This document shows, piece by piece, positions 24,093 through 33,200 of a DNA stretch of 64,000 nt. Positions within the stretch are counted from its first letter, which is position 1; every line of letters starts with the position of its first letter. The position numbers and the translations under genes are program-made. Below the pieces are notes generated by a model. The model did not search any database. It was given only the letters and a program-made list of their open reading frames with translations, and was not told the DNA's origin. This DNA is from CAZSRX01 sp964609675 [NCBI: uncultured Bacteroidota bacterium] (lineage in GTDB: Bacteria; CLD3; SB21), in the NCBI GenBank assembly GCA_964609675.1, contig CAZSRX010000002.1, forward strand, positions 62,001 through 126,000. Reading direction: 5' to 3'.

Positions 24093-26138
24093 CTACCAGA
24101 TTTTAATTCGGTCCTTTTCCGCGCGGTACAGTTTGTTGTTTTCGGTTATGTTGGGAAACGCTTTATAGAATTCAGGCATATTGAATAATGGCCCGTTGAT
24201 GCGGAATTTAGCCGGTGAATGTACGTCCTCAAGCACCCGGCGCCGCAACGCCTTATCGGTGATGTTACCGCGCCACACCTGCGCCCAGGAGAGGAAGAAG
24301 CGTTGGTCATCCGTAAATCCTTTGATGGGCGCGGGCTTATCTTTTCCGGCCAGTGATAACTGATACGCCTGATAAGCAATATTCAGCCCGCCCAGGTCGG
24401 CGATATTCTCACCAAGAGTCAACTCGCCGTTGACATGAAACGTATCAATGGCTACAAACTGATTAAACTGATGCACCAGAGGTTGCGTCTGTTCTTTAAA
24501 CGCCTGGGCATCTTTTTCTGTCCACCAGTCCTTAAGATTACCATTCAGATCATACTGTCGGCCCTGGTCATCAAAGCCGTGAGTCATTTCGTGACCGATT
24601 ACCACGCCGATGCCGCCGTAATTTACGGCATCATCCGCGTCCATATCAAAAAACGGCGGCTGGAGTATGGCGGCGGGAAAGACAATTTCGTTACGGTTCG
24701 GGCTGTAATAGGCGTTGACGGTCTGCGGCGTCATCCCCCATTCTTCGGGATCCACGGGCTTGCCGATTTTGTCCATGGTATATTTAAAATCAAACCGGTT
24801 GGAAGCCAGAACATTTTTACAATACGAATCCCGGGTCACTTCCAGACCGGAGTAATCGCGCCATTTATTCGGATAGCCGACTTTCACGCCGATTTTTTCT
24901 AATTTTTTTAGCGCTTGTTTTTTTGTATCCTCAGTCATCCAGGTCAGGTTTTCAATACGGAGTTTCATGGCCTTTCGCAGGTTTTCCACTAAAGCAACCA
25001 TGCGCTCTTTGGCGCGCGCGGGAAAATACTTCTCCACGTACATTTGTCCGACCAGTTCGCCTAAGGCCCCGTCCGTTGTATTTAATACCCGCTTCCACCG
25101 TTCTTCCTGCTTCATGCGGCCGGAAAGTGTTTTTTCATAAAATTCGTAATGCGCCACATCGAACTCGCGGCTCAGATACGGCGCCATAGCGTTTATAACT
25201 TTGTATTTCAAAAAAAGCTTCCAGTCATCTACGGGCCGCGACGTAACCATAGCGCCCATTTCTTTGATAAAATCCGGCTGGCCAATATTAATTTCCCTGA
25301 TACCGCTATAACCGATATCGGTTACAAAATTATTCCAGTTAAAGTCGGGCGTCAGCGTGTTTAACGCGTCCATGTTCTTTTTATTGTAATTAAGCTGAGG
25401 ATCTCGGCATTCCACCAGCGAGCGGGAAGCTTTAGCCAGAGCGGTTTCCATCGCCATGACGGTCTGGGCATTTTTCGCGGCAGCGGTTTGGTCCGCCTGC
25501 AGTAACTCAAATAATTTCCCGAGATAGGCCAGATACGCTTCACGGATTTTTACAAAGGATTCGCCTTTGTTGAAATAGTAATCCTTTTCCGGCAATCCAA
25601 GGCCGCCCTGCCAGATATTCGCAATGACCGCTTCGCTGTTTTTTTCGTCCAGTCCGGAATAAATATAAAACAGCGGATAAATCTGCATCGCCGTCATTTC
25701 CGCAATCACTTTCCGTACGTCAGCCGGCGTCTTCATTTCGTCGATCTTACGAAAAATATCCGAAAGCGGCTGAATGCCCGCCTTCTCAATCGCAACCGAA
25801 TCCAAGCCCGAAGCGTAAAAATCGGCTATTTTCTGAGCGACTGAGCCTTTGGGATTGTCGGTTTTTTTGGAAAGGTCTTCAAACATAGCCTTGATGCGAT
25901 TTTCATTCGTCTCACGGAGTTCCGTAAAAGCCGAATAGCCGGTTTTATCTTCCGGCACGGGATGGGCTTTGAGCCAGCCGCCGTTAGCATATTGGTAAAA
26001 ATCATCACCCGGCGCCATGGTAGTATCCATATTCGATGGATTAATCGCAAGATTGTCAAGCGGCCTCGCGCAGCTTATCATTAAGGCAACGCCGCTGACC
26101 CATAATAGCGCATACAGTCTTTGGATTCTCAGATTCAT
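24093..26138 (-). CDS. M13 (neprilysin/PepO-like) zinc metallopeptidase lipoprotein
   Basis: 681-residue peptidase that would cleave oligopeptides in the periplasm. The signal peptide ends in a lipobox (LMISC, Cys about 23). The zinc site is HEMTH at 516-520 with third ligand Glu in GENIADLGG (about 576-583). The NAYYSPNRNEIVFPAAILQPPFF segment that precedes HExxH is diagnostic (its core NAYYSPNRNEIVFP). The C-terminus ends IKIW, as M13 proteins end in C-x-V-W. GAGGT lies six bases before the ATG. It is transcribed alone, toward the gyrB terminator. Confidence 0.95.
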   Translation of the reverse strand: MNLRIQRLYALLWVSGVALMISCARPLDNLAINPSNMDTTMAPGDDFYQYANGGWLKAHPVPEDKTGYSAFTELRETNENRIKAMFEDLSKKTDNPKGSVAQKIADFYASGLDSVAIEKAGIQPLSDIFRKIDEMKTPADVRKVIAEMTAMQIYPLFYIYSGLDEKNSEAVIANIWQGGLGLPEKDYYFNKGESFVKIREAYLAYLGKLFELLQADQTAAAKNAQTVMAMETALAKASRSLVECRDPQLNYNKKNMDALNTLTPDFNWNNFVTDIGYSGIREINIGQPDFIKEMGAMVTSRPVDDWKLFLKYKVINAMAPYLSREFDVAHYEFYEKTLSGRMKQEERWKRVLNTTDGALGELVGQMYVEKYFPARAKERMVALVENLRKAMKLRIENLTWMTEDTKKQALKKLEKIGVKVGYPNKWRDYSGLEVTRDSYCKNVLASNRFDFKYTMDKIGKPVDPEEWGMTPQTVNAYYSPNRNEIVFPAAILQPPFFDMDADDAVNYGGIGVVIGHEMTHGFDDQGRQYDLNGNLKDWWTEKDAQAFKEQTQPLVHQFNQFVAIDTFHVNGELTLGENIADLGGLNIAYQAYQLSLAGKDKPAPIKGFTDDQRFFLSWAQVWRGNITDKALRRRVLEDVHSPAKFRINGPLFNMPEFYKAFPNITENNKLYRAEKDRIKIW

Positions 26139-26263
26139 TTCTTACCTCGTAGGGGTTAAAGTGAGTACCGTTATTATAAATTCGGTTTCTTATACGTAAT
26201 AAAGTTAATTTAGTTTCGATTATTTTTTAATGATCAGAAAATACAAGTTTGTTACGATAATGC

Positions 26264-27679
26264 TCAAAAACAGCGTGCGGTCTCTTTGATGAAATTCCAG
26301 GTGGCCCGGATGTCGTCCTGCGTGGTACTGCTGTTGCCGATGGCTAATCGCAGGGTATAACGCTCTTTCAGTTTGGTATGCGTCAGAAACATTCGCCCGC
26401 TTTGATTCAGTTGCGAGAGTAAATTTTCATTAATCGTATTGAGTGTAGATTCATCCTGGACGCGCGGAGGATGATAGCGGAAACAGACTAAACTGAAAAG
26501 CACCGGCGCTAAAATTTCAAAATCAGGTTCCGACACGATCTGTTTTTCCAGCCATCGCGCGTATTCCATATGATCAGAGATTATCTGGCGCAAGCCGTCG
26601 GTGCCATAGTGCCGAATAACAAACCAAAGCTTCAGCGCCCGGAACCGGCGTCCCAGCTGGATTCCCCAGTCGCGGTAATTGTTGACCAGAGCGTCCGCGT
26701 CGGTTTTCAGATACTCCGGCGTGATGGCAAAGGTTTTAATCAACCTTTCCTTATCTCGGACAAAGTATGCCGTGCAATCAAAGTTGGTCAGCATCCATTT
26801 GTGCGGATTAATAACGATGGTGTCGGCTAAATCGATGCCCGCGGCCATCCGGCGCATGTCCGGAAGGATGAGGGCGGTGCCGGCATATGCGGCATCCACA
26901 TGATACCAGCTGTTGTAACGGCGGGCTATGGCGCCGATGGCATCCAGAGGATCAACCGCCGCGGTAGCCGTTGTACCAAATGTGCCGATAACCGCTAAGG
27001 GCGTATAACCGTCCCGTACATCTTTGGCTATAGCGCGTTCCAATTCATCCGGCAGCATGGCGTGATCAGGCCCGGATTTAATTTTCACAAGATGCTGGTG
27101 CCCGATGCCCGCTATACGTACAGCTTTATCCACGGAAGAATGCGCATGTTCGGAAGCAAAAACCCGGAACCGGTAGGTACGATCGTAACCGTTCCGGTTA
27201 ATGGCGTAACCGCTTTTGACTTCGCGGGCCGTCAGCAGGGAGACCAGCGTGGCAGTGGAGGCCGTATCCTGAATCACGCCGCTATAATCCGACGGCAGGC
27301 CGTACATGGAACGGAGCCACTCCATCATTCGTTCCTCGAGTTCCTCAGCGGCGGGCGAGGTCAGCCAGATCATGCACTGCGCCCCGAGCGTGGCCGTCAG
27401 CATCTCCGCCAGCACCGATGGTTCGCTGCGTCCGGCCGGAAAATACCCGTAGAAATCCGGATGCTGCCAGTGCGTCATTCCGGGCAGGATAACGGTCTTA
27501 AAATCCCTGAACAGATCGTCTATGGATTCCCCTCTGGACGGCGGCTCTGCGGGAAGCTTTGCCTTGATATCGCCGGGCTTTACTTTTGGAAGAACCGGAT
27601 ATTCCCTGACAGACCGGAAATAGCCGTCCATCCACTCAAGAAATTCCAAACCATATTTTTTAAAATCACCCGGATGCAT
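26264..27679 (-). CDS. Group II PLP-dependent decarboxylase, aromatic-L-amino-acid decarboxylase-like
   Basis: 471-residue PLP enzyme that decarboxylates an amino acid to an amine. The PLP Lys is Lys294 in NPHKWML. The ring-stacking His is His180 in SEHAHSS and the pyridine-N Asp is Asp262 in VDAAYAG. The N-terminal THWQHPDFYGYFP is typical of the DOPA/tryptophan/phenylalanine decarboxylase branch rather than of glutamate decarboxylase. The exact substrate cannot be read off. The ATG lies just downstream of the terminator at 27.7 kb and lacks a strong ribosome site. Confidence 0.88.
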   Translation of the reverse strand: MHPGDFKKYGLEFLEWMDGYFRSVREYPVLPKVKPGDIKAKLPAEPPSRGESIDDLFRDFKTVILPGMTHWQHPDFYGYFPAGRSEPSVLAEMLTATLGAQCMIWLTSPAAEELEERMMEWLRSMYGLPSDYSGVIQDTASTATLVSLLTAREVKSGYAINRNGYDRTYRFRVFASEHAHSSVDKAVRIAGIGHQHLVKIKSGPDHAMLPDELERAIAKDVRDGYTPLAVIGTFGTTATAAVDPLDAIGAIARRYNSWYHVDAAYAGTALILPDMRRMAAGIDLADTIVINPHKWMLTNFDCTAYFVRDKERLIKTFAITPEYLKTDADALVNNYRDWGIQLGRRFRALKLWFVIRHYGTDGLRQIISDHMEYARWLEKQIVSEPDFEILAPVLFSLVCFRYHPPRVQDESTLNTINENLLSQLNQSGRMFLTHTKLKERYTLRLAIGNSSTTQDDIRATWNFIKETARCF

Positions 27680-27691
27680 GGGTCAAGATAA

Positions 27692-27730
27692 AAAAAAAGT
27701 TAAACTTCTCCAAGAAGTTTAACTTTTTTT
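27692..27730 (-). terminator. Palindromic terminator after the M23 lipoprotein gene
   Basis: Long stem centred on 27711: AAAAGTTAAACTTCT on the left and AGAAGTTTAACTTTT on the right with loop CCA, flanked by A and T runs. It can act in both directions. The same core stem recurs at 30200-30232. Confidence 0.88.
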
Positions 27731-27766
27731 CATCGAAAAAATTGTTCGTTTTTTAACAGGTATTTC

Positions 27767-28813
27767 CTACCTGGGCAGATTAATCACGCCCATCGGGTCG
27801 AGCAAGTCGGAACGGCGCTGGTAATTTTTATAAGGAACATACCAGTATGTGCTATTACTGGAATTGGTCAGCGAGCCGCTGCCGTTGCCCATATACATTT
27901 CCAGATGCAGCATGTACGAGCCGCCGATGTTATTGCGGATGATTTGCCCGATGACCTGGCCTTTGGATACGCGGTTGCCGGCGCGGAACGTGGAGGTGAT
28001 TTCACAATACCGCGCGATGGTGCCGTCGTCATTTTTCACTTCAAGGGCATAAGTACCGCCGTAGAACAAATAATAATTCAACACGGTGCCGCTGGTCATG
28101 GCAACGACGTTGGTACCGGGACCGTTGGTGGGAACGAGATCCACGCCGGCATGCGCGCGCGCGCCTCCGTCGCGGGATGCGCCGAAATAACGGGAACCGC
28201 TGTAAATGTCAAGCACGCTGCTCTTCACCGGAAACACCCACGATGCGATACGGGAACCCCAGAAATCGCCGGAAAGACCGGTCAGATACATCCAGGTATT
28301 TGAACCGACAATACCGTCTGATGACAGGCCGTTTTTCGACTGGAAATTTTTAACCGCTGTTTCGGTACCGCTTCCGAATGCGCCGTCAATGGTCAGGGAA
28401 TAGCCGAATTTATTTTTCAGCAGATCCTGCACGGCTTTCACCGCCTCTCCGGTACTGCCGTTCTTAACCGTGACGATTAGCTTCTGCCATGTGGCTGAGC
28501 CGACGATACCGTCCGCCGTAAGCCCGTTCGCGCTCTGGAACGATTTGACAACCGTTTCCGTGCCGCTTCCGAAATTGCCGTCTATCGTTATGGAATAGCC
28601 GCGGTGCTTGAGAAGGTATTGTACGGCTTTGACTTCAATTTTGATATCCCCTTTTTTAACAACCGGCCAGCTGACCGCTTCGGTCTTACCAAGAGATTGA
28701 GCTTGAAAATTATCACCCGGCGAGTTAACAATGGTATCGTTGGAACACGAATACATCATCATCGCACTGATAAATAACGCCAAAGCTAAAAATAATCTGT
28801 TAGTACTTATCAT
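27767..28813 (-). CDS. Lipoprotein with two peptidoglycan-binding domains and a LECT2-like M23 domain
   Basis: 348 residues. Lipobox at Cys23 (MMMYSC). Two PG_binding_1 repeats follow: about 55-112 and 118-178, both with the IDG-x-FGSGTET-x-V-K-x-FQ pattern. The C-terminal part (about 195-345) is an M23/lysostaphin-type fold. The zinc ligands are kept: His221 and Asp225 (HAGVD) and His303 (LHLE). The two histidines used for catalysis in active M23 enzymes seem changed: the first His of HxH is Met301 and the His of the Y-x-H-L segment is Glu271 (YCEI). This recalls animal LECT2, so it may bind cell wall without cutting it. It is followed by a strong terminator. Confidence 0.85.
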   Translation of the reverse strand: MISTNRLFLALALFISAMMMYSCSNDTIVNSPGDNFQAQSLGKTEAVSWPVVKKGDIKIEVKAVQYLLKHRGYSITIDGNFGSGTETVVKSFQSANGLTADGIVGSATWQKLIVTVKNGSTGEAVKAVQDLLKNKFGYSLTIDGAFGSGTETAVKNFQSKNGLSSDGIVGSNTWMYLTGLSGDFWGSRIASWVFPVKSSVLDIYSGSRYFGASRDGGARAHAGVDLVPTNGPGTNVVAMTSGTVLNYYLFYGGTYALEVKNDDGTIARYCEITSTFRAGNRVSKGQVIGQIIRNNIGGSYMLHLEMYMGNGSGSLTNSSNSTYWYVPYKNYQRRSDLLDPMGVINLPR

Positions 28814-28849
28814 AGCGTTTCTCCTGATAAATTTTTTATTTGGTTATTC

Positions 28850-29200
28850 ATACCTATGGTATTTACAATAAATATGCCTGAAAAAAAATAATATTATTTT
28901 TTCCATCACAATTAAAATATTGTTTTTAAAGTAATTAATAAATAGATGGACAATATTGTATTTTATCGAATTAAAAATGTGTGTATTATATTTTACACTT
29001 ATTTATAAAGATTATTTATAAAGATATAGATAGGAACTTAAATTATTTAATTTATTATTGTAAAATATAGATTTAGTTAATGAAGATATTGCAAAATGGA
29101 AGTATTTTTTATGTATAAATATGTTTACAAAAATAATTCACTTTGTGTATAAATCTTCACACGACATTTTGAAAATTAATGTATGTACATCGCCCCAGCG
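28850..29200. other. Very AT-rich non-coding stretch with a 13-bp tandem repeat and one DnaA-box-like site
   Basis: No gene seen. Well above the window average in A+T. It contains TTATTTATAAAGA twice in tandem (28999-29011 and 29012-29024) and TGTGTATAA at 29144-29152, the complement of TTATACACA, which fits the DnaA box pattern TTATNCACA. It may simply be the promoter region of the M23 gene plus spacer. Confidence 0.5.
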
Positions 29201-29218
29201 TCTATGGAAGCGCCCGCC

Positions 29219-29377
29219 TGTCATTTCGACGGCAGAGCATCATTGCTATCAATGACGATGCTCCGCTTTCCTGCATCAAAGCATGGCCGGAGAAATCCTG
29301 TATCCGGGGAAAGAGTGTAATGTGGGGGTGTGTAGGGGTACAGGATTTCTCCCTCCCTATGGTCGGTCGAAATGACA
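29219..29377. repeat. Miniature inverted-repeat element, copy 1 (159 bp)
   Basis: Starts TGTCATTTCGAC (29219-29230) and ends GTCGAAATGACA (29366-29377), a perfect 12-bp terminal inverted repeat. Internally it has a second pair (AGCATCATTG with CAATGACGATGCT) and a third (GGAGAAATCCTGTA with TACAGGATTTCTCC), so a single strand could fold as a cloverleaf. Differs from the other two copies at two bases. No coding capacity that I trust. Confidence 0.9.
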
Positions 29378-29447
29378 ATAGGGTGAGGTCGGTCGAAATG
29401 ACAGTGGGGTGAGGTCGGCCGAAATGACAATAAAAAAAGAACACCGC

Positions 29448-29606
29448 TGTCATTTCGACGGCAGAGCATCATTGCTATCAATGACGATGCGCCGCTTTCC
29501 TGCATCAAAGCATGGCCGGAGAAATCCTGTATCCGGGGAAAGAATGTAATGTGGGGGTGTGTAGGGGTACAGGATTTCTCCCTCCCTATGGTCGGTCGAA
29601 ATGACA
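29448..29606. repeat. Miniature inverted-repeat element, copy 2 (159 bp)
   Basis: Same 159-bp unit as at 29219 with the same 12-bp ends. It is identical to copy 3 as far as I can read. The base run AAGAACACCGC directly precedes both copy 2 and copy 3, and similar G-rich GGTCGG tails follow both, so the duplicated block is longer than the element. Confidence 0.9.
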
Positions 29607-29869
29607 ATAGGGTGAGGTCGGTCGAAAGACAGTAGAGGGACGGTTGGTCGGAAGGACAATGGGAGTGATGGTCGGTTGGCAGACAGCGGAGGGCGGTCGG
29701 AAGGACAGTGGGAGGCGGTTGCTTGAAGAACGTTAGTGTTCAAAGAGGAATAACGGGAATACAGGATTTACGTCATGCGGCTTCGTTTCGTGTTCGGTTG
29801 TGTCTTGCTGATATCGTCGTATAGAAAGAACAGGACGTTTCGAAATGACAATAAAAGAAAGAACACCGC

Positions 29870-30028
29870 TGTCATTTCGACGGCAGAGCATCATTGCTAT
29901 CAATGACGATGCGCCGCTTTCCTGCATCAAAGCATGGCCGGAGAAATCCTGTATCCGGGGAAAGAATGTAATGTGGGGGTGTGTAGGGGTACAGGATTTC
30001 TCCCTCCCTATGGTCGGTCGAAATGACA
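29870..30028. repeat. Miniature inverted-repeat element, copy 3 (159 bp)
   Basis: Same 159-bp unit with perfect 12-bp ends (29870-29881 and 30017-30028). The tail to about 30135 repeats the GGTCGG-rich sequence that follows copy 2, including GGTCGGTTGGCAGACAGCGG. The whole 29219-30135 block is non-coding. Apparent reading frames across it are by-products of the repeat. Confidence 0.9.
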
Positions 30029-30156
30029 ATAGGGTGAGGTCGGTCGAAATGACAGTGGGGTGAGGTCGGTCGGAAGGACGATGGGAGTGTTGGTCGGTTG
30101 GCAGACAGCGGAGGGCGGTCGGAAGGACGGGACAAAGACAAATCGAAACGTCCGGT

Positions 30157-30190
30157 AAAAAAAAGCCGGTTCATAAGAACCGGCTTGGTT
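30157..30190. terminator. Bidirectional terminator, second of a tandem pair
   Basis: Perfect 10-bp stem AAGCCGGTTC (30163-30172) and GAACCGGCTT (30177-30186) with loop ATAA. An A run precedes it (T run on the minus strand) and a T run follows. It backs up the palindrome at 30200-30232 in ending the propeller-protein gene. Confidence 0.88.
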
Positions 30191-30199
30191 GTTTTTTTT

Positions 30200-30232
30200 A
30201 AAAGTTAAACTTCTTCAAGAAGTTTAACTTTT
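30200..30232 (-). terminator. Palindromic terminator after the type IX-sorted propeller gene
   Basis: A 33-base perfect palindrome centred on 30216 with arms AAAAGTTAAACTTCTT and AAGAAGTTTAACTTTT. It lies three bases after the stop codon of the gene at 30236. The core matches the terminator at 27692-27730. Confidence 0.85.
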
Positions 30233-30235
30233 ACG

Positions 30236-33200
30236 CTATTTCAGCAGCACCATTTTGCGGCTCTTTGTAAACGTCTTGCCGTTGATGTCCTTCGCGTCGA
30301 TGCGGCAGATATAGATGCCGCTGGAAACCTGCCGTCCAATCGCGTCCTTGCCGTCCCAGTAGGTTGAGTACGAACCCGTCGTCTGCACTTTTCCGTTCAC
30401 GAGCGTGCGTACGCGCTGTCCCAGCGCATTATACACCGACAATGTTACCGTACTGCTGAGCTTCAGGTCGTACTTGATGGTCGTGCCGGGATTGAACGGG
30501 TTGGGATAATTGGCATACAGAGTAAACTTATCCGGCAGTTCTAACTTCTCGATTTCCTGATTCACGTAGGACGCATCGCCGGCATAGATTTTAAACGGAT
30601 TAAGCGCGCGGGCTTTGAATTCATAACGCCCGATGGCATTCAAATCCACGAGCTCGTGGTTATTCAAATCCACCAGCACCATCTGCAGGCCGGCCGGTAC
30701 GTTCATTTTATCCCAGGTCAGTTCGACGGAAGATCTGTTAACGGGATTTTCGACAATCATATCCCAGGAGTATTGCTCCTGACCGGTTGACTGATAATCC
30801 GCACTGAGTTTAATATCGCGTTCATCTTTCTTTGCTCTGAAATAGGCCCTGACGGCGTCTCCTATAGCCATCGGCTCGTATTCGTCATTATCGTCCAGAG
30901 CGGCTGTCGAATGTACGGCGGCTCCAAAATAATTACAGCGGTCATATTTTTTCCCGTCAAAGGCTTTTATTTTTATTTCCCATTCACCATTGGCATACGT
31001 CTTTAAAGTGTTTTTCAATACAGTCGTTTGAGTAAATTGTAAAACTGAATCTAAAGTAACGCCGTTCACTTTACCGTAAAACGCATACGCCCCGTACGGT
31101 TTCACGGTGGTGCCAAAACGGGAGTCATACTGATCGATCCATTCATCCGCAACTTGAATCCATAATCTTCCGCAACGATAAACTCCTTGGTCCTGTATTC
31201 TTGTAAAACCTGCTTTGAACAAATACGGCCATGGAATTAGCTGCCATCCGGTAACAACCGGTAAAGAGTAAATGTTAAAATCGGAAGTCTTCGGGGTTAT
31301 ACCCCAATAGGAAAGGTTATCATCCGGGCAGACATTGTCTTTTTTCTTATGATAAATAAAATAGGCTTTATTGGAATACAGCTTGGTAGTCCGGCCCATG
31401 CCGGTACCGTTAAATTCCCATGCATCCCAGTTGGTGGGTATTCCGTCCTTAAATTCCTGGTCTCCGAATAACGTCGGCAGGTCAATGAATTGGTTCCCAG
31501 CGCCAATCGGCAGTGAATAGGTATTCCAGCCGTCTTTGGCCAAACCGTCTGGATAAGCGCCATTATTGGTTTTTATTTCAGTGAGTTTGTTCTGCGTCAG
31601 TGTTAACGAGACAAGATAGGGCTGATCTTTTGAGGGATAATAGTATGTTCCGGCACCTAAACTGGTTCGGTCAACTTTTATGATAAACCAGAGACCGTAT
31701 TCAGATAAATTATCTGCAGACAGGTTATATTCCCAATTTTGTCCTGAAAAAATCATGTCGGCTTCATGAATCTGGCTTCCAAAATACTTTCCATATTCAA
31801 TTTTAACCTGTTCGCCGGCAAGATAATTATTAATTGGAATTGTAATAACTAAATTAGAATCAATATTGCCGATGGTTGTGTTTCCTGAAATTATTGGTGT
31901 ACCAAACGATGGCGCAACCGGTAGAGTAGAAAACGTGATATTACCACCTTCATTGACACCATGCTCATTTTCTACCCGGATTTTATAATAATAGCTAGTA
32001 TTAGGGGTCAAACCGATTTTTTGATAGGTGCATGTGCGTGTTGCTTTGACCGGATTACCGGAATAAGCCAGTGTGTCCCAAAATAAACCCCCATCGCTCG
32101 ACAAGAGAAAGTAAACATTGGTTTCAGTACTGTCATCGCCGGCAAAAGATACATCGCCGGATAATATGGCCGAAGTATCGGTAATGCTGGTGGCTTCCCG
32201 CGTGGAACAGGTCGGCACACTGCCGTAGATGACGGTAAATTCCAATGGATCTGAGTCATTTGAAATATTCAAAGAATTGTCCACCGCACAAACATACGCT
32301 CTATATCGTCCTGCCGGTACATTGTAAATGGTCCAGTGCAACCCTTGGCCTACGTTACCGGGACGAGGCGTTAAAAAACGATTATAGCCATTGGAGACTG
32401 TCATCATCGGAGAAACCAGTAAGGATTGAAAATTTGAATCAATATATAAATGATACGTTAATGAATTAGATTTATCATCATGGGGAGCCGTCCAGTTAAA
32501 ATTTACTGTATTACCATTTTGGGTGGCCATGAGATTAGTTGGTCTAGATGGGATATTATTGGCTTGACCCGCGATATTCTTGTAAACGGTTGTATAGCCG
32601 TTTGTTCCGTCGGTACCACTGATAAGAAGATCCGGCTTGCGGTCTTGATTATAATCCCCCCACTCGATCGAACCGCCGGAAACCGAAGTAAAACTGCTGG
32701 TTGGAATCCAGTTAAAGAAATTACCGGAACCGTCGTTAGTATCCACCGCCGCAACACACACGTTGCCGGTTACCATGCCGCTGTAAGCCATATCCAGATC
32801 ACCGTCGCCGTCGGCGTCAACGAGAGAGATATTAGCGTTGTGGAGATCCGTCGAAACCGGGGTACCCTGAAAATAAAAGGGCGAATTTTGCTTATAAATC
32901 GTAATGCTGAATTGATCCGGACTTTCAGCCGTGCGCCCGGTAAGAATAAAGTCCAGGTATCCATCCTGATCAAGATCCCCGAAGGCTACCGCGCCGTTAT
33001 CCACAGGATTATCAACGCCATGATTAGCCGTTATTTCTTGAAAAGAAAAATTATTTAAATTTTTATATATATAAGCCACACGATGCGATGTGAACCCTGA
33101 AACAAAAATGTCTATAAGTCCGTCATTATTTATATCTGCGACCGCAAAACAGGCGTTGCTTATCCCGCCACTTAACAATGTGTGCTTATAAAACGAATCT

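Noticed and set aside
29219-30135. CRISPR array
   Set aside because: Only three copies, each 159 bp with internal inverted repeats and no short uniform spacers. No cas genes are present.
29202-30174. Several open frames on both strands across the repeat island
   Set aside because: They follow the repeat period, give low-complexity Pro/Ser/Arg or Thr/His-rich peptides, and have no ribosome sites. They are by-products of the repeated DNA.
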